The notes under the pieces are model-generated. The model saw nothing but the letters and a program-made list of their open reading frames with translations. It made no database searches and had not been told where the DNA came from. A DNA stretch of 64,000 nt, taken from Xaviernesmea rhizosphaerae. GTDB taxonomy: Bacteria > Pseudomonadota > Alphaproteobacteria > Rhizobiales > Rhizobiaceae. The stretch is from assembly GCF_001938945.1 (NCBI RefSeq), contig NZ_MKIO01000021.1, positions 372,001 through 436,000 on the forward strand. The letters are read 5' to 3'. The position numbers and the translations under genes are program-made. Positions 1-8,844 of the stretch are shown here, one piece after another (the stretch's first letter is position 1; each line of letters opens with the position of its first letter).

Positions 1-1914
1 CATCACCGTCTTCTGCGCGATCTCTTCGGCCGTCGGGTTGAAGGTGACGAAGGTGTCGGTGAGGAAGATGGCGCCGCGCTGCAGGATCAGAAGGCTCAGC
101 GCCGAGAAGTCGAGCACGCCGTCACGCTTGCCGATGATCTGCGAGACCTCGCGCAGATGCTTGCTGTAGCGGCCTTCCACGCCGCAGATCAGCGCATCAG
201 CCTCGCCCCGCTTGACCGCCAGCGCGCCGATCACCGTCTGGTTGGTGCGCACGATGGTGCGGGCCGCCTCGGGGATCACGCCACGACGGCCGACAAGCGC
301 GAAATACTGATCGACATAGTCGCGGAAACGGCTGTCGCTTTCGGGGTTGATCACCTCGAAATCGGCATCCGGCCGGATGCGCAGGCCATAGCGCTTCAGC
401 CGGTTCTCGATGATCTGCGGGCGGCCGATCAGGATCGGCCGGGCCGTGCCTTCTTCCAGCAGCACCTGGGCGGCGCGCAGCACGCGCTCGTCCTCGCCCT
501 CGGCGAAGATTACGCGGTTGTTCGGGGCATTCTTCGCCTCGGTGAAGATCGGCTTCATGATGAAGCCGGAGCGGAAGACGAAGCGGTTCAGCTGGTCGAG
601 ATAGGCATCGAAATCCGCGATCGGCCGGGTGGCGACGCCGCTTTCGGCCGCCGCGCGGGCCACGGCCGGGGCGATGCGCAGGATCAGCCGCTGGTCGAAG
701 GGCGAGGGGATCAGATAGTTGGGCCCGAAGATCGGCGTCTCCCCGCTATAGGCGCGGGCGGCGACATCCGAAGGCTCTTCCCGGGCGAGGCCGGCAATGG
801 CGCGCACGGCCGCCATCTTCATCTCTTCATTGATGGTGGAGGCGCCGCAATCCAGCGCACCGCGGAAGATATAGGGGAAGCAGAGGACGTTGTTAACCTG
901 GTTGGGGAAGTCGGACCGGCCGGTGCAGATCATCGCGTCGGGGCGGGCGGCGCGCGCCAGATCGGGCATGATCTCAGGCGTCGGATTGGCCAGCGCCATG
1001 ATCAGCGGCCGCTCGGCCATCTGTTCCAGCAGCTCCGGCTTCAGCACGCCGGCGGCCGAGAGGCCGAGGAAGACATCCGCGCCGCCGATCGAATCGGCCA
1101 GAACCCGCTTGTCGCTCTTCTGCTCATAGACCGATTTCCAGGGGTCCATCAGCACCTCGCGGCCCTCATAGACCAGGCCTTCGAGGTCGTGCACCCAGAT
1201 GTTCTCGCGCCGCGCTCCGAGATTGACGAGCAGGTTGAGGCAGGCCAGCGCGGCCGCACCCGCGCCCGAGGTGACGATCTTGGCGTCCTCGATCTTCTTG
1301 CCGGCCAGCTCCAGCCCGTTCAGCACGGCGGCGGCGACGATGATGGCGGTCCCGTGCTGGTCGTCGTGGAAGACCGGGATGTTCATGGTCTCGCGCAGGC
1401 GGCGCTCCACCTCGAAACATTCCGGCGCCTTGATGTCTTCCAGATTGATGCCGCCGAAGGTCGGCTCCAGCGCCGAGACGACATCGACCATGCGTTCGAT
1501 GCCGGGCGCATCGATCTCGATGTCGAAGACGTCGATGCCGGCGAATTTCTTGAACAGGACGGCCTTGCCCTCCATCACCGGCTTGGAGGCCAGTGGGCCG
1601 ATATTGCCGAGCCCGAGCACGGCCGAACCGTTGGACACCACGGCGACCAGGTTGGCGCGGGCCGTGTAGTCGGCGGCGGCCTGCGGATCGTCGCGAATGG
1701 CAAGGCAGGGCGCGGCGACACCGGGAGAATAGGCGAGCGCGAGGTCGCGCTGGTTGCCGAGCGGCTTGGTCGGCTGGATCTCCAGCTTGCCGGGGTGGGG
1801 ATAGCGGTGGAAGAACAGTGCCTGCGCATCGAGATCGCCGCTCGTCGGCCCGGCGGGCTTCGCGGCCCTGCTGGTATGCTTGTCACCCGTTATGTTCTTG
1901 TCGCCGGTGCTCAT
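1..1914 (-). CDS. maeB: NADP-dependent malic enzyme with PTA-like C-terminal domain (3' end outside window)
   Basis: This enzyme oxidatively decarboxylates malate to pyruvate in the cytoplasm, producing NADPH for gluconeogenic growth. The 638 visible codons run off the window edge; the family is about 760-770 residues, so roughly the last 120-130 are missing. Visible landmarks are the malic N-terminal domain ([25 protein letters not shown]), a [13 protein letters not shown] nucleotide-binding loop and [11 protein letters not shown]. From about residue 466 ([17 protein letters not shown]) a phosphotransacetylase-like domain follows, which marks the large MaeB/Tme class; in known members it is regulatory, not catalytic. 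The ATG at 1914 follows a purine-rich GGGGTGAG. The gene is divergent from the phosphoesterase gene at 2087. Identification is firm; NADP rather than NAD preference is inferred from the family. Confidence 0.95.
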   Translation of the reverse strand, partial: MSTGDKNITGDKHTSRAAKPAGPTSGDLDAQALFFHRYPHPGKLEIQPTKPLGNQRDLALAYSPGVAAPCLAIRDDPQAAADYTARANLVAVVSNGSAVLGLGNIGPLASKPVMEGKAVLFKKFAGIDVFDIEIDAPGIERMVDVVSALEPTFGGINLEDIKAPECFEVERRLRETMNIPVFHDDQHGTAIIVAAAVLNGLELAGKKIEDAKIVTSGAGAAALACLNLLVNLGARRENIWVHDLEGLVYEGREVLMDPWKSVYEQKSDKRVLADSIGGADVFLGLSAAGVLKPELLEQMAERPLIMALANPTPEIMPDLARAARPDAMICTGRSDFPNQVNNVLCFPYIFRGALDCGASTINEEMKMAAVRAIAGLAREEPSDVAARAYSGETPIFGPNYLIPSPFDQRLILRIAPAVARAAAESGVATRPIADFDAYLDQLNRFVFRSGFIMKPIFTEAKNAPNNRVIFAEGEDERVLRAAQVLLEEGTARPILIGRPQIIENRLKRYGLRIRPDADFEVINPESDSRFRDYVDQYFALVGRRGVIPEAARTIVRTNQTVIGALAVKRGEADALICGVEGRYSKHLREVSQIIGKRDGVLDFSALSLLILQRGAIFLTDTFVTFNPTAEEIAQKTVM

Positions 1915-2086
1915 GCTTCTCACCCCTGCTGCTGATCTGACGAGGCCGCGTTTTGGCATGATTGAAGGGGATCGTACAGGTCGTTTTCACCTGCGCATGG
2001 CTGGGATGCATCCGGTGTCATTCTCCTGAAACACGAGTCTGGTTTTCCACTTGTTGAGGGGTATAGCCAGAACAGAGGTGCAGACC

Positions 2087-2947
2087 ATGACCGAGGCCGA
2101 GACCAGCCGGACCGCCGATCAGCCAAGCGAGCGCCGCTTCCGCACGCTGTTCATCTCCGATGTGCATCTCGGCTCCAAGGCTGCGCGCACGGATTATCTC
2201 CTGGATTTCCTGCGTCATCACGATGCCGAGACGATCATCCTCGTCGGCGATATCGTCGATGGCTGGCGGCTGAAGCGCAGCTGGTACTGGCCGCAGAGCT
2301 GCAATGACGTGGTGCAGAAGCTCCTGCGCAAGGCGCGCAAGGGCACCCGGATCATCTATATCCCCGGCAATCACGACGAATTCCTGCGCGACTTCCCCGG
2401 CATTCATTTCGGCGGCATCGAGGTGGCGACGCGCCACATGCACGAGGCTGCCGACGGCAAGCGCTATCTGGTGCTGCATGGCGACGAATATGACGTGGTC
2501 GTGCGCAATGCCCGCATCCTCGCCTATCTCGGCGACTGGGCCTATGACGCCGCCATCGTCATCAATATCGGCCTCTCGGCCGTGCGCCGCCGTCTGGGCC
2601 TGCCCTACTGGTCCTTCTCCGCCTGGGCCAAGTTGCAGGTGAAGCACGCCGTCAGCTTCATCGGCGCCTTCCAGAAGGCGGTGGCCGAGGACGCGCGGCG
2701 CGCCGGCGCCGACGGCGTCATCTGCGGCCATATCCACCACGCGCTGATCGAGGATATCGAGGGCGTGCGCTACATCAACACCGGCGACTGGGTGGAAAGC
2801 TGCACCGCGGTGGCCGAACATTTCGACGGCCGCATGGAGCTGATGACCTGGCAGGCCGTGACCAAACGCCCGGTTCCGGCCGAGCCGGAGGATGGCGATG
2901 AGGCAAAGATCGTGCTGGCGCAGCTGATGGCGCGGCATGCGGCGTGA
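2087..2947 (+). CDS. LpxH-like metallophosphoesterase (UDP-2,3-diacylglucosamine diphosphatase family)
   Basis: A 286-residue calcineurin-like phosphoesterase of the LpxH/COG2908 group. The metal-binding motifs are in order: ISDVHLGS, LVGDIVDGW, PGNHDE, LHGDEYD and GHIHHA. LpxH proteins hydrolyse UDP-diacylglucosamine in lipid A synthesis, but alphaproteobacteria normally use LpxI for that step, so the substrate here is uncertain. I chose the ATG at 2087 because AGAGGTG lies six bases upstream; an in-frame TTG at 2051 would add 12 residues without a comparable site. A 57-bp near copy of codons within this gene (2747-2803) lies downstream at 3904-3960. Confidence 0.85.
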   Translation: MTEAETSRTADQPSERRFRTLFISDVHLGSKAARTDYLLDFLRHHDAETIILVGDIVDGWRLKRSWYWPQSCNDVVQKLLRKARKGTRIIYIPGNHDEFLRDFPGIHFGGIEVATRHMHEAADGKRYLVLHGDEYDVVVRNARILAYLGDWAYDAAIVINIGLSAVRRRLGLPYWSFSAWAKLQVKHAVSFIGAFQKAVAEDARRAGADGVICGHIHHALIEDIEGVRYINTGDWVESCTAVAEHFDGRMELMTWQAVTKRPVPAEPEDGDEAKIVLAQLMARHAA

Positions 2948-3155
2948 AAATGCAACCGCTGTGCCTTTGTCATAGCGGCATGTCAGGCTGATCGGAATTT
3001 TTCCTGCGGGGCTCAGGGTCAGGACCCATTAAATTCATGCGAGCCACTTGCATGCGCGCAAACCTGCGGGGCGGGACGGATTTCGCGCATGGTCTGCGTC
3101 GGAAAGCCGGGAAAATGCCCCGTGTTCGGCGGCTGATGGCGCTGTCTTAAGACCG

Positions 3156-3788
3156 TCAGCGGCGCGCTTCCGTTGCCATGCGAACCGCGAGTCCAGCAAG
3201 CACCGTTCCCATCAGCCAGCGCTGCACCGCGAGCCAGGTCGGACGATTGGCCAGAAACAGCGCGATCGATCCGGCAGCAATGGCAATGATCGCATTCACG
3301 GTCAGGCTAATGACGATCTGCACCGTGCCCAGGATCAGCGACTGGGTGAGAACGGACCCATGTTCCATGCTGACGAACTGGGGCAGCAGCGAGAGATACA
3401 TCACCGCGATTTTTGGATTGAGCAGATTGGTCAGAAGACCCATCATGAAAAGCTTGCGCGGACTGTCTTTCGGCAGATCCCGTACCTGGAAGGGCGAGCG
3501 TCCGCCGGGCTTGACTGCCTGCCAGGCGAGATAAAGCAGATAGAGTGCGCCGGCAAAACGAAGGGCGTCATAGGCATAGGGAACGGCCATGACGATGGCC
3601 GTGATGCCGAGCGCCGCACAGGTCATATAGACGAGAAAGCCGAGCGCCACGCCACCGAGCGAAATCAGGCCTGCCTTGCGTCCCTGACAAATTGAACGCG
3701 AAATCAGATAAACCATGTTCGGCCCCGGCGTGAGCACCATGCCGAAGGCGATCAAGGCGAATGCGAGCAGGCTGGCTGTTTCGGGCAT
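3156..3788 (-). CDS. LysE/RhtB family amino acid exporter
   Basis: A 210-residue inner-membrane protein with about six hydrophobic segments. It carries the family signature near the N-terminus (FGMVLTPGPNMVYLISRS) and a central LLTNLLNPKIAVMYLSLLPQF segment. Members export amino acids or related small metabolites such as lysine, threonine or homoserine lactone; the substrate cannot be read from sequence. It lies alone between the LpxH-like gene and a partial copy of that gene, so it appears to sit in a rearranged islet. No LysG-type regulator is adjacent. A short perfect inverted repeat sits 20 bases upstream of the start. Confidence 0.9.
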   Translation of the reverse strand: MPETASLLAFALIAFGMVLTPGPNMVYLISRSICQGRKAGLISLGGVALGFLVYMTCAALGITAIVMAVPYAYDALRFAGALYLLYLAWQAVKPGGRSPFQVRDLPKDSPRKLFMMGLLTNLLNPKIAVMYLSLLPQFVSMEHGSVLTQSLILGTVQIVISLTVNAIIAIAAGSIALFLANRPTWLAVQRWLMGTVLAGLAVRMATEARR

Positions 3789-3807
3789 TTGGGCGACGTC
3801 CCTATCG

Positions 3808-3826
3808 GTGATTTTCCTTAAATCAC
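3808..3826. promoter_or_regulatory. Inverted repeat upstream of the LysE-family gene
   Basis: GTGATTT and AAATCAC form a perfect 7-bp dyad with a 5-base spacer, 20 bases upstream of the exporter start. It could be an operator or a hairpin in the 5' leader. No regulator gene adjoins it, so the assignment is speculative. Confidence 0.3.
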
Positions 3827-3903
3827 TGAACGCTAAATTCTATTGGTGAGCAAGGGCGTTGCACCGCCGTCTTTTCGCGCGGAATTGGCAGCGTCGTCGC
3901 GAC

Positions 3904-3960
3904 ATCGAGGATATCGAGGGCATGCGCTACGTCAACACCGGCGACTGAGTGGAAAGCTGC
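3904..3960 (+). pseudogene. 57-bp duplicated fragment of the LpxH-like phosphoesterase gene
   Basis: This stretch matches 2747-2803 of the upstream phosphoesterase gene at 54 of 57 positions. One of the three differences turns the Trp codon of NTGDWVES into TGA, so the reading frame is broken. The similarity stops abruptly at both ends. It is a non-coding scar, not a gene. Its presence suggests that a tandem duplication followed by deletion, or illegitimate recombination, shaped the interval that now carries the LysE gene. Confidence 0.9.
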
Positions 3961-4110
3961 TGAGGGGCAGATCATAATCATCGGTTGGGCTCTCTGGCGG
4001 CCTGACCTGCGGACTTCGTCGGATTCTTACATTCAGATCGTTGTTCAGCGGCCGTTCATGGCGACCCATTAATTTCCGATCTGCTAAAGAACGGTTCTTA
4101 AGGAGGTCTC

Positions 4111-5343
4111 ATGAAAAAGCATTTCCTATTGGCCACAACTTTCGCGGCCTCGCTTGCCTTCGCCGCACAGGCGCGTGCGGACTTCACGATTGGCATCATC
4201 GCACCCCTGACGGGCCCCGACGCTGCGGATGGCAGCAGCGTCAAGAGGACGATGCAGGCAGCAGCCGATGCAATCAACAGCAATGGTGGCATTCGAGGCG
4301 ATAAGCTGGTTTTGAAGTTTGGCGACGATGCCAGCGATCCATTGAAGAGTTCATCGATCGCTCAGGACTTTCTGGATTCTAAGATTAACTTCGTCATCGA
4401 AGTAAGACTTTCAGATCTATCGGAGCCCCTTCACGTTGTCAGCCAGTCGTCAACAGATATTATGGCAGAAGCGGGGATAGGGATTTTTCTTTTAATGAAA
4501 GAATTCCCCAAGATCGATCTCATCGACGGCGGGCGGACCAGCAATCTCTCTAATGAGTGCTACCGCGCAGATGCTCGCCAAGGTGTAATTGCAGCGAATT
4601 ATGTCGTAAAGAATTTTAAGGACAAAAAGATCGCGATTGTCGATGACTCGAGGGACTATGGAAAAACGCTGGTGGATGCCTTCAAGACGGCGCTCAACCG
4701 AGACGGCGTGACGGAAGCACTCGAGATCTCTCTGGGATATGGCTCTTATGATTACATCGAAGAGGCGGAAAAGGCGAAGAAGGACGCACAAAAACTGAAG
4801 AATGCGGGCGTTGAGGTTATCTACTACGGAGGGGTCTCCGGAGATATAGGCGTACTTCAGCGTCAGTTGGAAGAAATCTCCGCCAAGCCGCAGATCATCG
4901 GTGGCGATGCCTTATCTGACGTCAATTACCAGACCTTCTACAAAAAGGAATCGGACGGGACTGTCTTCACCGACGCGCCCCGCAACACTTTAATCACCGA
5001 TTTAGACAGTGCTCGAACCGCGCTCAAGGAGCGCGAAATCCCGATCGAAGATTTGACGCTGCGCTCTTTTGCGGCTGTGCACGAGCTGGCATCCGCCATT
5101 CGAGATGAACTATGCTACGGCTACAGCGAATTTTCTCTGATCACAGACATAGAAGACGGGAAGCCAACCATCTATATCGACCCGAGAGCCATCCAAGTCA
5201 GAATAAGCTCCGATCCGGCTATCCCGGCGAAAATCGATAAGGCGACTGGAAACAGGACATTGCCAAGCTACTCATTTTATCAGTGGAAAGCTGGAAAGAT
5301 CGTTCCAATCGCCGAGGGCTCTCAGAGCCCAACCGAAAATTGA
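4111..5343 (+). CDS. Orphan branched-chain amino acid-type ABC substrate-binding protein
   Basis: A 410-residue periplasmic binding protein of the LivJ type (type 1 fold). It starts with a Sec signal (MKKHFLLATTFAASLAFAAQARA, cleavage about residue 23), followed by FTIGIIAPLTGPDA and later KKIAIVDDSRDYGKTLVDAFKTALN. A strong AAGGAGG site precedes the ATG. The C-terminal third (around ELCYGYSEFSLITDIEDGKPTIYIDP) replaces the usual G-x-I-x-FD-x-GD ligand segment with unfamiliar sequence, so it may bind something else or be degenerating. No permease or ATPase gene is adjacent. The gene is visibly richer in A+T and uses AAA, AAT and TCT codons more than its neighbours, which suggests horizontal acquisition. 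It could work with a transporter encoded elsewhere. Confidence 0.8.
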   Translation: MKKHFLLATTFAASLAFAAQARADFTIGIIAPLTGPDAADGSSVKRTMQAAADAINSNGGIRGDKLVLKFGDDASDPLKSSSIAQDFLDSKINFVIEVRLSDLSEPLHVVSQSSTDIMAEAGIGIFLLMKEFPKIDLIDGGRTSNLSNECYRADARQGVIAANYVVKNFKDKKIAIVDDSRDYGKTLVDAFKTALNRDGVTEALEISLGYGSYDYIEEAEKAKKDAQKLKNAGVEVIYYGGVSGDIGVLQRQLEEISAKPQIIGGDALSDVNYQTFYKKESDGTVFTDAPRNTLITDLDSARTALKEREIPIEDLTLRSFAAVHELASAIRDELCYGYSEFSLITDIEDGKPTIYIDPRAIQVRISSDPAIPAKIDKATGNRTLPSYSFYQWKAGKIVPIAEGSQSPTEN

Positions 5344-5420
5344 TATAGGTTCCATTCGGCATCTCGGTAGCAAATATACCAGATCGGCCTGGGCTGCGAT
5401 CCAATGATATGCGGCTGCAC

Positions 5421-5471
5421 TTCAGTATCGAACCGAGAACCTTTTCCCGCTGTTCGGTCCGATGCTTTAGA
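5421..5471 (-). repeat. Short palindromic intergenic repeat (GCATCGGACCGAAAAG family), copy A
   Basis: On the minus strand this reads as a degenerate copy of the element best preserved at 62.27-62.33 kb: TCTA(G)AGCATCGGACCGAA followed by a GGGAA..GGTT..TCGG return arm. It lies between the binding-protein gene and the ABC exporter gene, which converge here, so it may form the end of one or both transcripts. Confidence 0.65.
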
Positions 5472-5521
5472 AAATGGAGACCTCCCCCGCGCATTCCCGC
5501 GGGGAAGGTCTGTTCTCTCGC

Positions 5522-7396
5522 TTACTGCGCCGCTTCGGTCGCGTCGCCCTCGTCTTCCGTGAGGAAGCCGCCGGATTGGCGGGACCAGAGGTCGGCATAG
5601 AGGCGGCCCTGGCGCACGAGGTCTTCATGCGTGCCGGTCTCGACGATCCGGCCGCGATCGAGCACGATCAGCCGGTCCATCTCGGTCAGCGTCGACAGGC
5701 GGTGGGCGATCGCGATCACCGTCTTGCCCTGCATCAGGGCGAAGAGGTTTTCCTGGATCGCGGCCTCCACTTCCGAGTCGAGTGCCGAGGTGGCCTCGTC
5801 GAGGATCAGGATCGGCGCGTCCTTCAGGAAGACGCGGGCGATCGCGACACGTTGGCGCTGGCCGCCGGAGAGCTTGACGCCGCGCTCGCCGACATGCGCG
5901 TCGAGCCCGGTGCGGCCCTGCAGGTCGGTGAGGCCCTCGATGAAGTCCCAGGCGTTGGCGCGCCTGGCCGCATCGATGATCTCCGCGTCGCTCGCCTCCG
6001 GACGGCCATAGGCGATGTTGTCGCGGATCGAGCGGTGCAGAAGCGCCGTATCCTGGGTGACCACGCCGATGGCCTGGCGCAGGCTGTCCTGCGTGGCCCC
6101 GGCGATGTCCTGCCCGTCGATGGTGATGCGCCCGCCCTCCAGATCGTAGAAGCGCAGGAGCAGGTTCATCAGCGTGGTCTTGCCGGCGCCGGAGCGGCCG
6201 ACCAGGCCGATCTTCTCGCCGGCGGCGATGTCGAGGGTCAGGCCCTCGATCACGCCCTTGCCCGCCTTGCCATAATGAAAGCGGATATCGTCGAAGCGGA
6301 TGGCGCCGCGGCTTGCGGCAAGCGGCTTGGCCTCCTTGGCGTCCACCACCTCATGCGCCCGCGTCATCATGCTCATGCCGTCATAGACCGTGCCGATCGC
6401 CTCGAACAGGGCGGCCACTTCCCACATGATCCATTGCGACATGCCGTTGATGCGCATGGCGAGGCCAATGGCGACCGCCACCGAGCCGACCGACACCGTG
6501 CCGTTCAGCCAGAAGCCGATGCCGCAGGCGCCGACGGCAAAGAGCGCCACGGCATTGTTGACATCCACCCAGATGTTGAGCAGCGTCACCTGGCGCATCT
6601 GCCGGTGCACCGTGTCGAGGAAGCCGCTCATGCCGTCGCGGGCATAGGCCTCTTCCCGCCCGGCATGGGAGAAGAGTTTCACCGTGCCGATATTGGTGTA
6701 GCTGTCGGTGATCCGGCCGGTCATCAGCGAGCGTGCATCCGCCTGCTCGCTGGAAAGCCGGCGCAGCCGCGGAATGAACACCGCCAGAATGACACCATAG
6801 AGCACCACCCACAGCACCAGCGGCAGCACCAACCGCCAGTCGATGGCAATCACCAGCACCAGCATCGAGGCGAAGAAGCTGAAGGCATAGACGAAGACGT
6901 CGATGATCTTCATCACCGCCTCGCGGATCGACAGCGAGGTCTGCATGACCTTGGTGGCGACGCGGCCGGCGAATTCGTTGGCGAAGAAGCTCATCGAATG
7001 GCGCAGCAGGAAGCGGTGCATCTGCCAGCGGGCGATCATCGGGAAATTGCCTGCCAGCACCTGATGCATCGTCAGGCTGTGAATGGCGCCGATGATAGGC
7101 AGGGCGATCAGCACGAGCCCGGACATCAGCATCAGCCGCAGCCCTTCATCCGACAGGAATGTCTGCGGATTGGCATGGGTCAGCCAGTCGACGATGTTGC
7201 CGAGGAACTGGTATAGCAGCACTTCGCCCAGCGCGATCAGCATCGAGCAGACACCGATGACGAGCAGCCAGGGCCAGGCGGGCCGGGTATAGTGCCAGCA
7301 GAAGGCGAGCAGCCCCTTGGGCGGCAGGCCCGAGGCATCTTGCGGGTAGGGATCGAGCCTTTGCTCGAACCAGGACAAAAGCGTGTTCAGCGACAT
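5522..7396 (-). CDS. MsbA-like ABC exporter (fused permease and ATPase)
   Basis: A 624-residue half-transporter that would act as a homodimer in the inner membrane. The first ~330 residues hold six membrane segments (for example WLLVIGVCSMLIALGEVLLYQFLG and VFVYAFSFFASMLVLVIAI). The ATPase domain shows Walker A GRSGAGKTT, a Q-loop (GVVTQDTALLH), signature LSGGQRQRVAIAR, Walker B ILILDEATSALD and the H-loop AIAHRLST. This subfamily exports lipids, glycans or drugs; the substrate is not determinable. I start at the ATG at 7396 (MSLNTLLSWFEQ); the frame remains open 31 codons upstream but that extension lacks typical character. Confidence 0.9.
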   Translation of the reverse strand: MSLNTLLSWFEQRLDPYPQDASGLPPKGLLAFCWHYTRPAWPWLLVIGVCSMLIALGEVLLYQFLGNIVDWLTHANPQTFLSDEGLRLMLMSGLVLIALPIIGAIHSLTMHQVLAGNFPMIARWQMHRFLLRHSMSFFANEFAGRVATKVMQTSLSIREAVMKIIDVFVYAFSFFASMLVLVIAIDWRLVLPLVLWVVLYGVILAVFIPRLRRLSSEQADARSLMTGRITDSYTNIGTVKLFSHAGREEAYARDGMSGFLDTVHRQMRQVTLLNIWVDVNNAVALFAVGACGIGFWLNGTVSVGSVAVAIGLAMRINGMSQWIMWEVAALFEAIGTVYDGMSMMTRAHEVVDAKEAKPLAASRGAIRFDDIRFHYGKAGKGVIEGLTLDIAAGEKIGLVGRSGAGKTTLMNLLLRFYDLEGGRITIDGQDIAGATQDSLRQAIGVVTQDTALLHRSIRDNIAYGRPEASDAEIIDAARRANAWDFIEGLTDLQGRTGLDAHVGERGVKLSGGQRQRVAIARVFLKDAPILILDEATSALDSEVEAAIQENLFALMQGKTVIAIAHRLSTLTEMDRLIVLDRGRIVETGTHEDLVRQGRLYADLWSRQSGGFLTEDEGDATEAAQ

Positions 7397-7564
7397 GTGA
7401 GAGCAAGCTCCCGAACGGGCGGCACGGCGCTGGTTCTTCCATGCACAAGCATGAGGGAACGCAGGAGCGGTGACGAACAGATAAAACACACGGCCGCTGT
7501 GGCCGCGAAACGGATCAAAGGGAAATTTCAGAAGGAAGGCGCTCTAGGAAAGGCGCGGAATGCG

Positions 7565-7633
7565 TTAAGCCAGAATAAGGGCTCGAACCCAAGAGGTTCC
7601 GCCTGGGAGGCCGATACGCGATGCATTATCCAT
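7565..7633 (-). CDS. Putative 22-residue peptide ORF upstream of the ABC exporter
   Basis: This covers the otherwise gene-free 385-base gap 7397-7781. An ATG at 7633 on the minus strand is preceded eight bases upstream by a perfect AAGGAGG Shine-Dalgarno site, one of the best in the window, and the frame ends at TAA after 22 residues: MDNASRIGLPGGTSWVRALI then LA. It lies 168 bases upstream of, and in the same direction as, the exporter start. A leader peptide or independent small protein is possible. The only support is the ribosome site and position; I recognise no homologue. Confidence 0.45.
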   Translation of the reverse strand: MDNASRIGLPGGTSWVRALILA

Positions 7634-7781
7634 GATGCGCCTCCTTGTTTGGCGTTAACGACAGATGCGGTTCTACCCGCGTTTTTTGTCTTTGACCAGA
7701 CGATCTGCACGAAAAAGCAGCATTACCGGAGATTTTGTTGCCGTTTGGCCACAGATTCGGTCTGTCACTGGCCCGGGCGGC

Positions 7782-8606
7782 TCAGGCGGGACTGTAGCGC
7801 ACGAAGGCGAATCGGCGGCCATCCGGCGACCAGTTCGGCACGTTCATGGTTCCCTGGCCGCCGAAGAGCGGGAACAGCTCGCGCGCATCGCTGCCATCCG
7901 GCCGCATCAGCCTGAGGCGCACCGAGAGATCGCGCGGATGGTCGAAGACATCGCCATCATAGGAGAGCACCAGCAGGTGACGCCCCGAGGGCGAGGGGTG
8001 GGGAAACCAGTCGCCATAAGGGCTGTCGGTAATGCGCTCGACGGCAGAGCCGTCCGAGCGCACGCGCCAGATCTGCATGCGGCCGCTGCGGCTGGAGTTG
8101 AAGTAGATCCAGGCGCCGTCATGGCTGTAATCCGGCCCGTCATTGCGGCCCTCGCCATGGGTCAGACGCATCTCCGGCCCGCCGTCGATGCCGATCGTAT
8201 AGATGTCGAACACCTGGTCGCGAATGCCGCAATAGGCGACGCGTTGGCCATCCGGCGACCAGCCATGCCAGTAGGAGGGCAGATTGGTCGTTACCTGGCG
8301 CGGCGTGCCGCCGGCGGAAGGCAGGATATAGATACAGGACTTGCCATGCTCGGTCTTGTCGCTGATCGCCAGCCAGGCGCCGTCGGGCGAGAGGCCGTGA
8401 TCATTGTTGCAGGTCACGGCAAAGCCGGTGTCGATCGCCTCGAGCCCGCCACCGGCCAGCGGCAGGCGGTAGAGCCGGCCATTGCCATTGACGATCAGCG
8501 CGCTGCCGTCGGGCGTGAAGTTCGGTGCCTCGATCAGCCGGTCGGTCTGGAAGACCACCTGCGTTTCGCCGCTATCGACATCGTGGATTTCTACGGAGCT
8601 GCGCAT
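7782..8606 (-). CDS. TolB-like beta-propeller protein
   Basis: A 274-residue protein made almost entirely of TolB/WD40-like (PD40) blades. The blade signature recurs as FTPDGSALI, LSPDGAWLAIS, WSPDGQRVAY, YSHDGAWIYF, PSPSGRHLLVLS and WSPDGRRFAFV, giving about six blades. It has no signal peptide, unlike TolB of the Tol-Pal system, and is not next to tol genes, so it is probably a cytoplasmic member of the 'TolB family protein' group common in rhizobia. The function of this group is unknown. The gene starts with an ATG at 8606 in a well-defined frame. Confidence 0.85.
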   Translation of the reverse strand: MRSSVEIHDVDSGETQVVFQTDRLIEAPNFTPDGSALIVNGNGRLYRLPLAGGGLEAIDTGFAVTCNNDHGLSPDGAWLAISDKTEHGKSCIYILPSAGGTPRQVTTNLPSYWHGWSPDGQRVAYCGIRDQVFDIYTIGIDGGPEMRLTHGEGRNDGPDYSHDGAWIYFNSSRSGRMQIWRVRSDGSAVERITDSPYGDWFPHPSPSGRHLLVLSYDGDVFDHPRDLSVRLRLMRPDGSDARELFPLFGGQGTMNVPNWSPDGRRFAFVRYSPA

Positions 8607-8844
8607 GATCCTCTTCCATCCTGCCGGGCATTCGCGCGCGGGCGCGCGTCCGAACGGACTGCCAGCGCAGATGAAAGCGTCGCAGCGCCTCCGTCAAGCC
8701 CTGGCGCGATGCGAGAGAGCAGCAGGCGCTCCCTCATAGAGCGCGCCCTCAGATTTTCCGAAGCGGCGCTGCCGCCATCTTGCCAAACCGCCGCTTCCGG
8801 CCGAAAAGCGGCGTAACCCTCAGGGCAAGGAAGGCAGACCGCTC

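Noticed and set aside
157..1935. A 592-codon plus-strand frame opposite the malic enzyme
   Set aside because: The minus-strand frame encodes a clear malic enzyme that runs off the window; the plus frame is its shadow.
5474..7216. A 580-codon plus-strand frame opposite the ABC exporter
   Set aside because: It is antisense to a protein with complete ABC motifs and has low-complexity His/Asp/Gly content typical of shadows.
7565..7633. tRNA-like stretch (GGGTTCGAGCCC with a CTCCCAG loop)
   Set aside because: A T-arm-like and an anticodon-arm-like piece can be seen, but the T-stem pairs badly, there is no matching acceptor stem or D-arm, and the same bases form a better small ORF with a perfect ribosome site.
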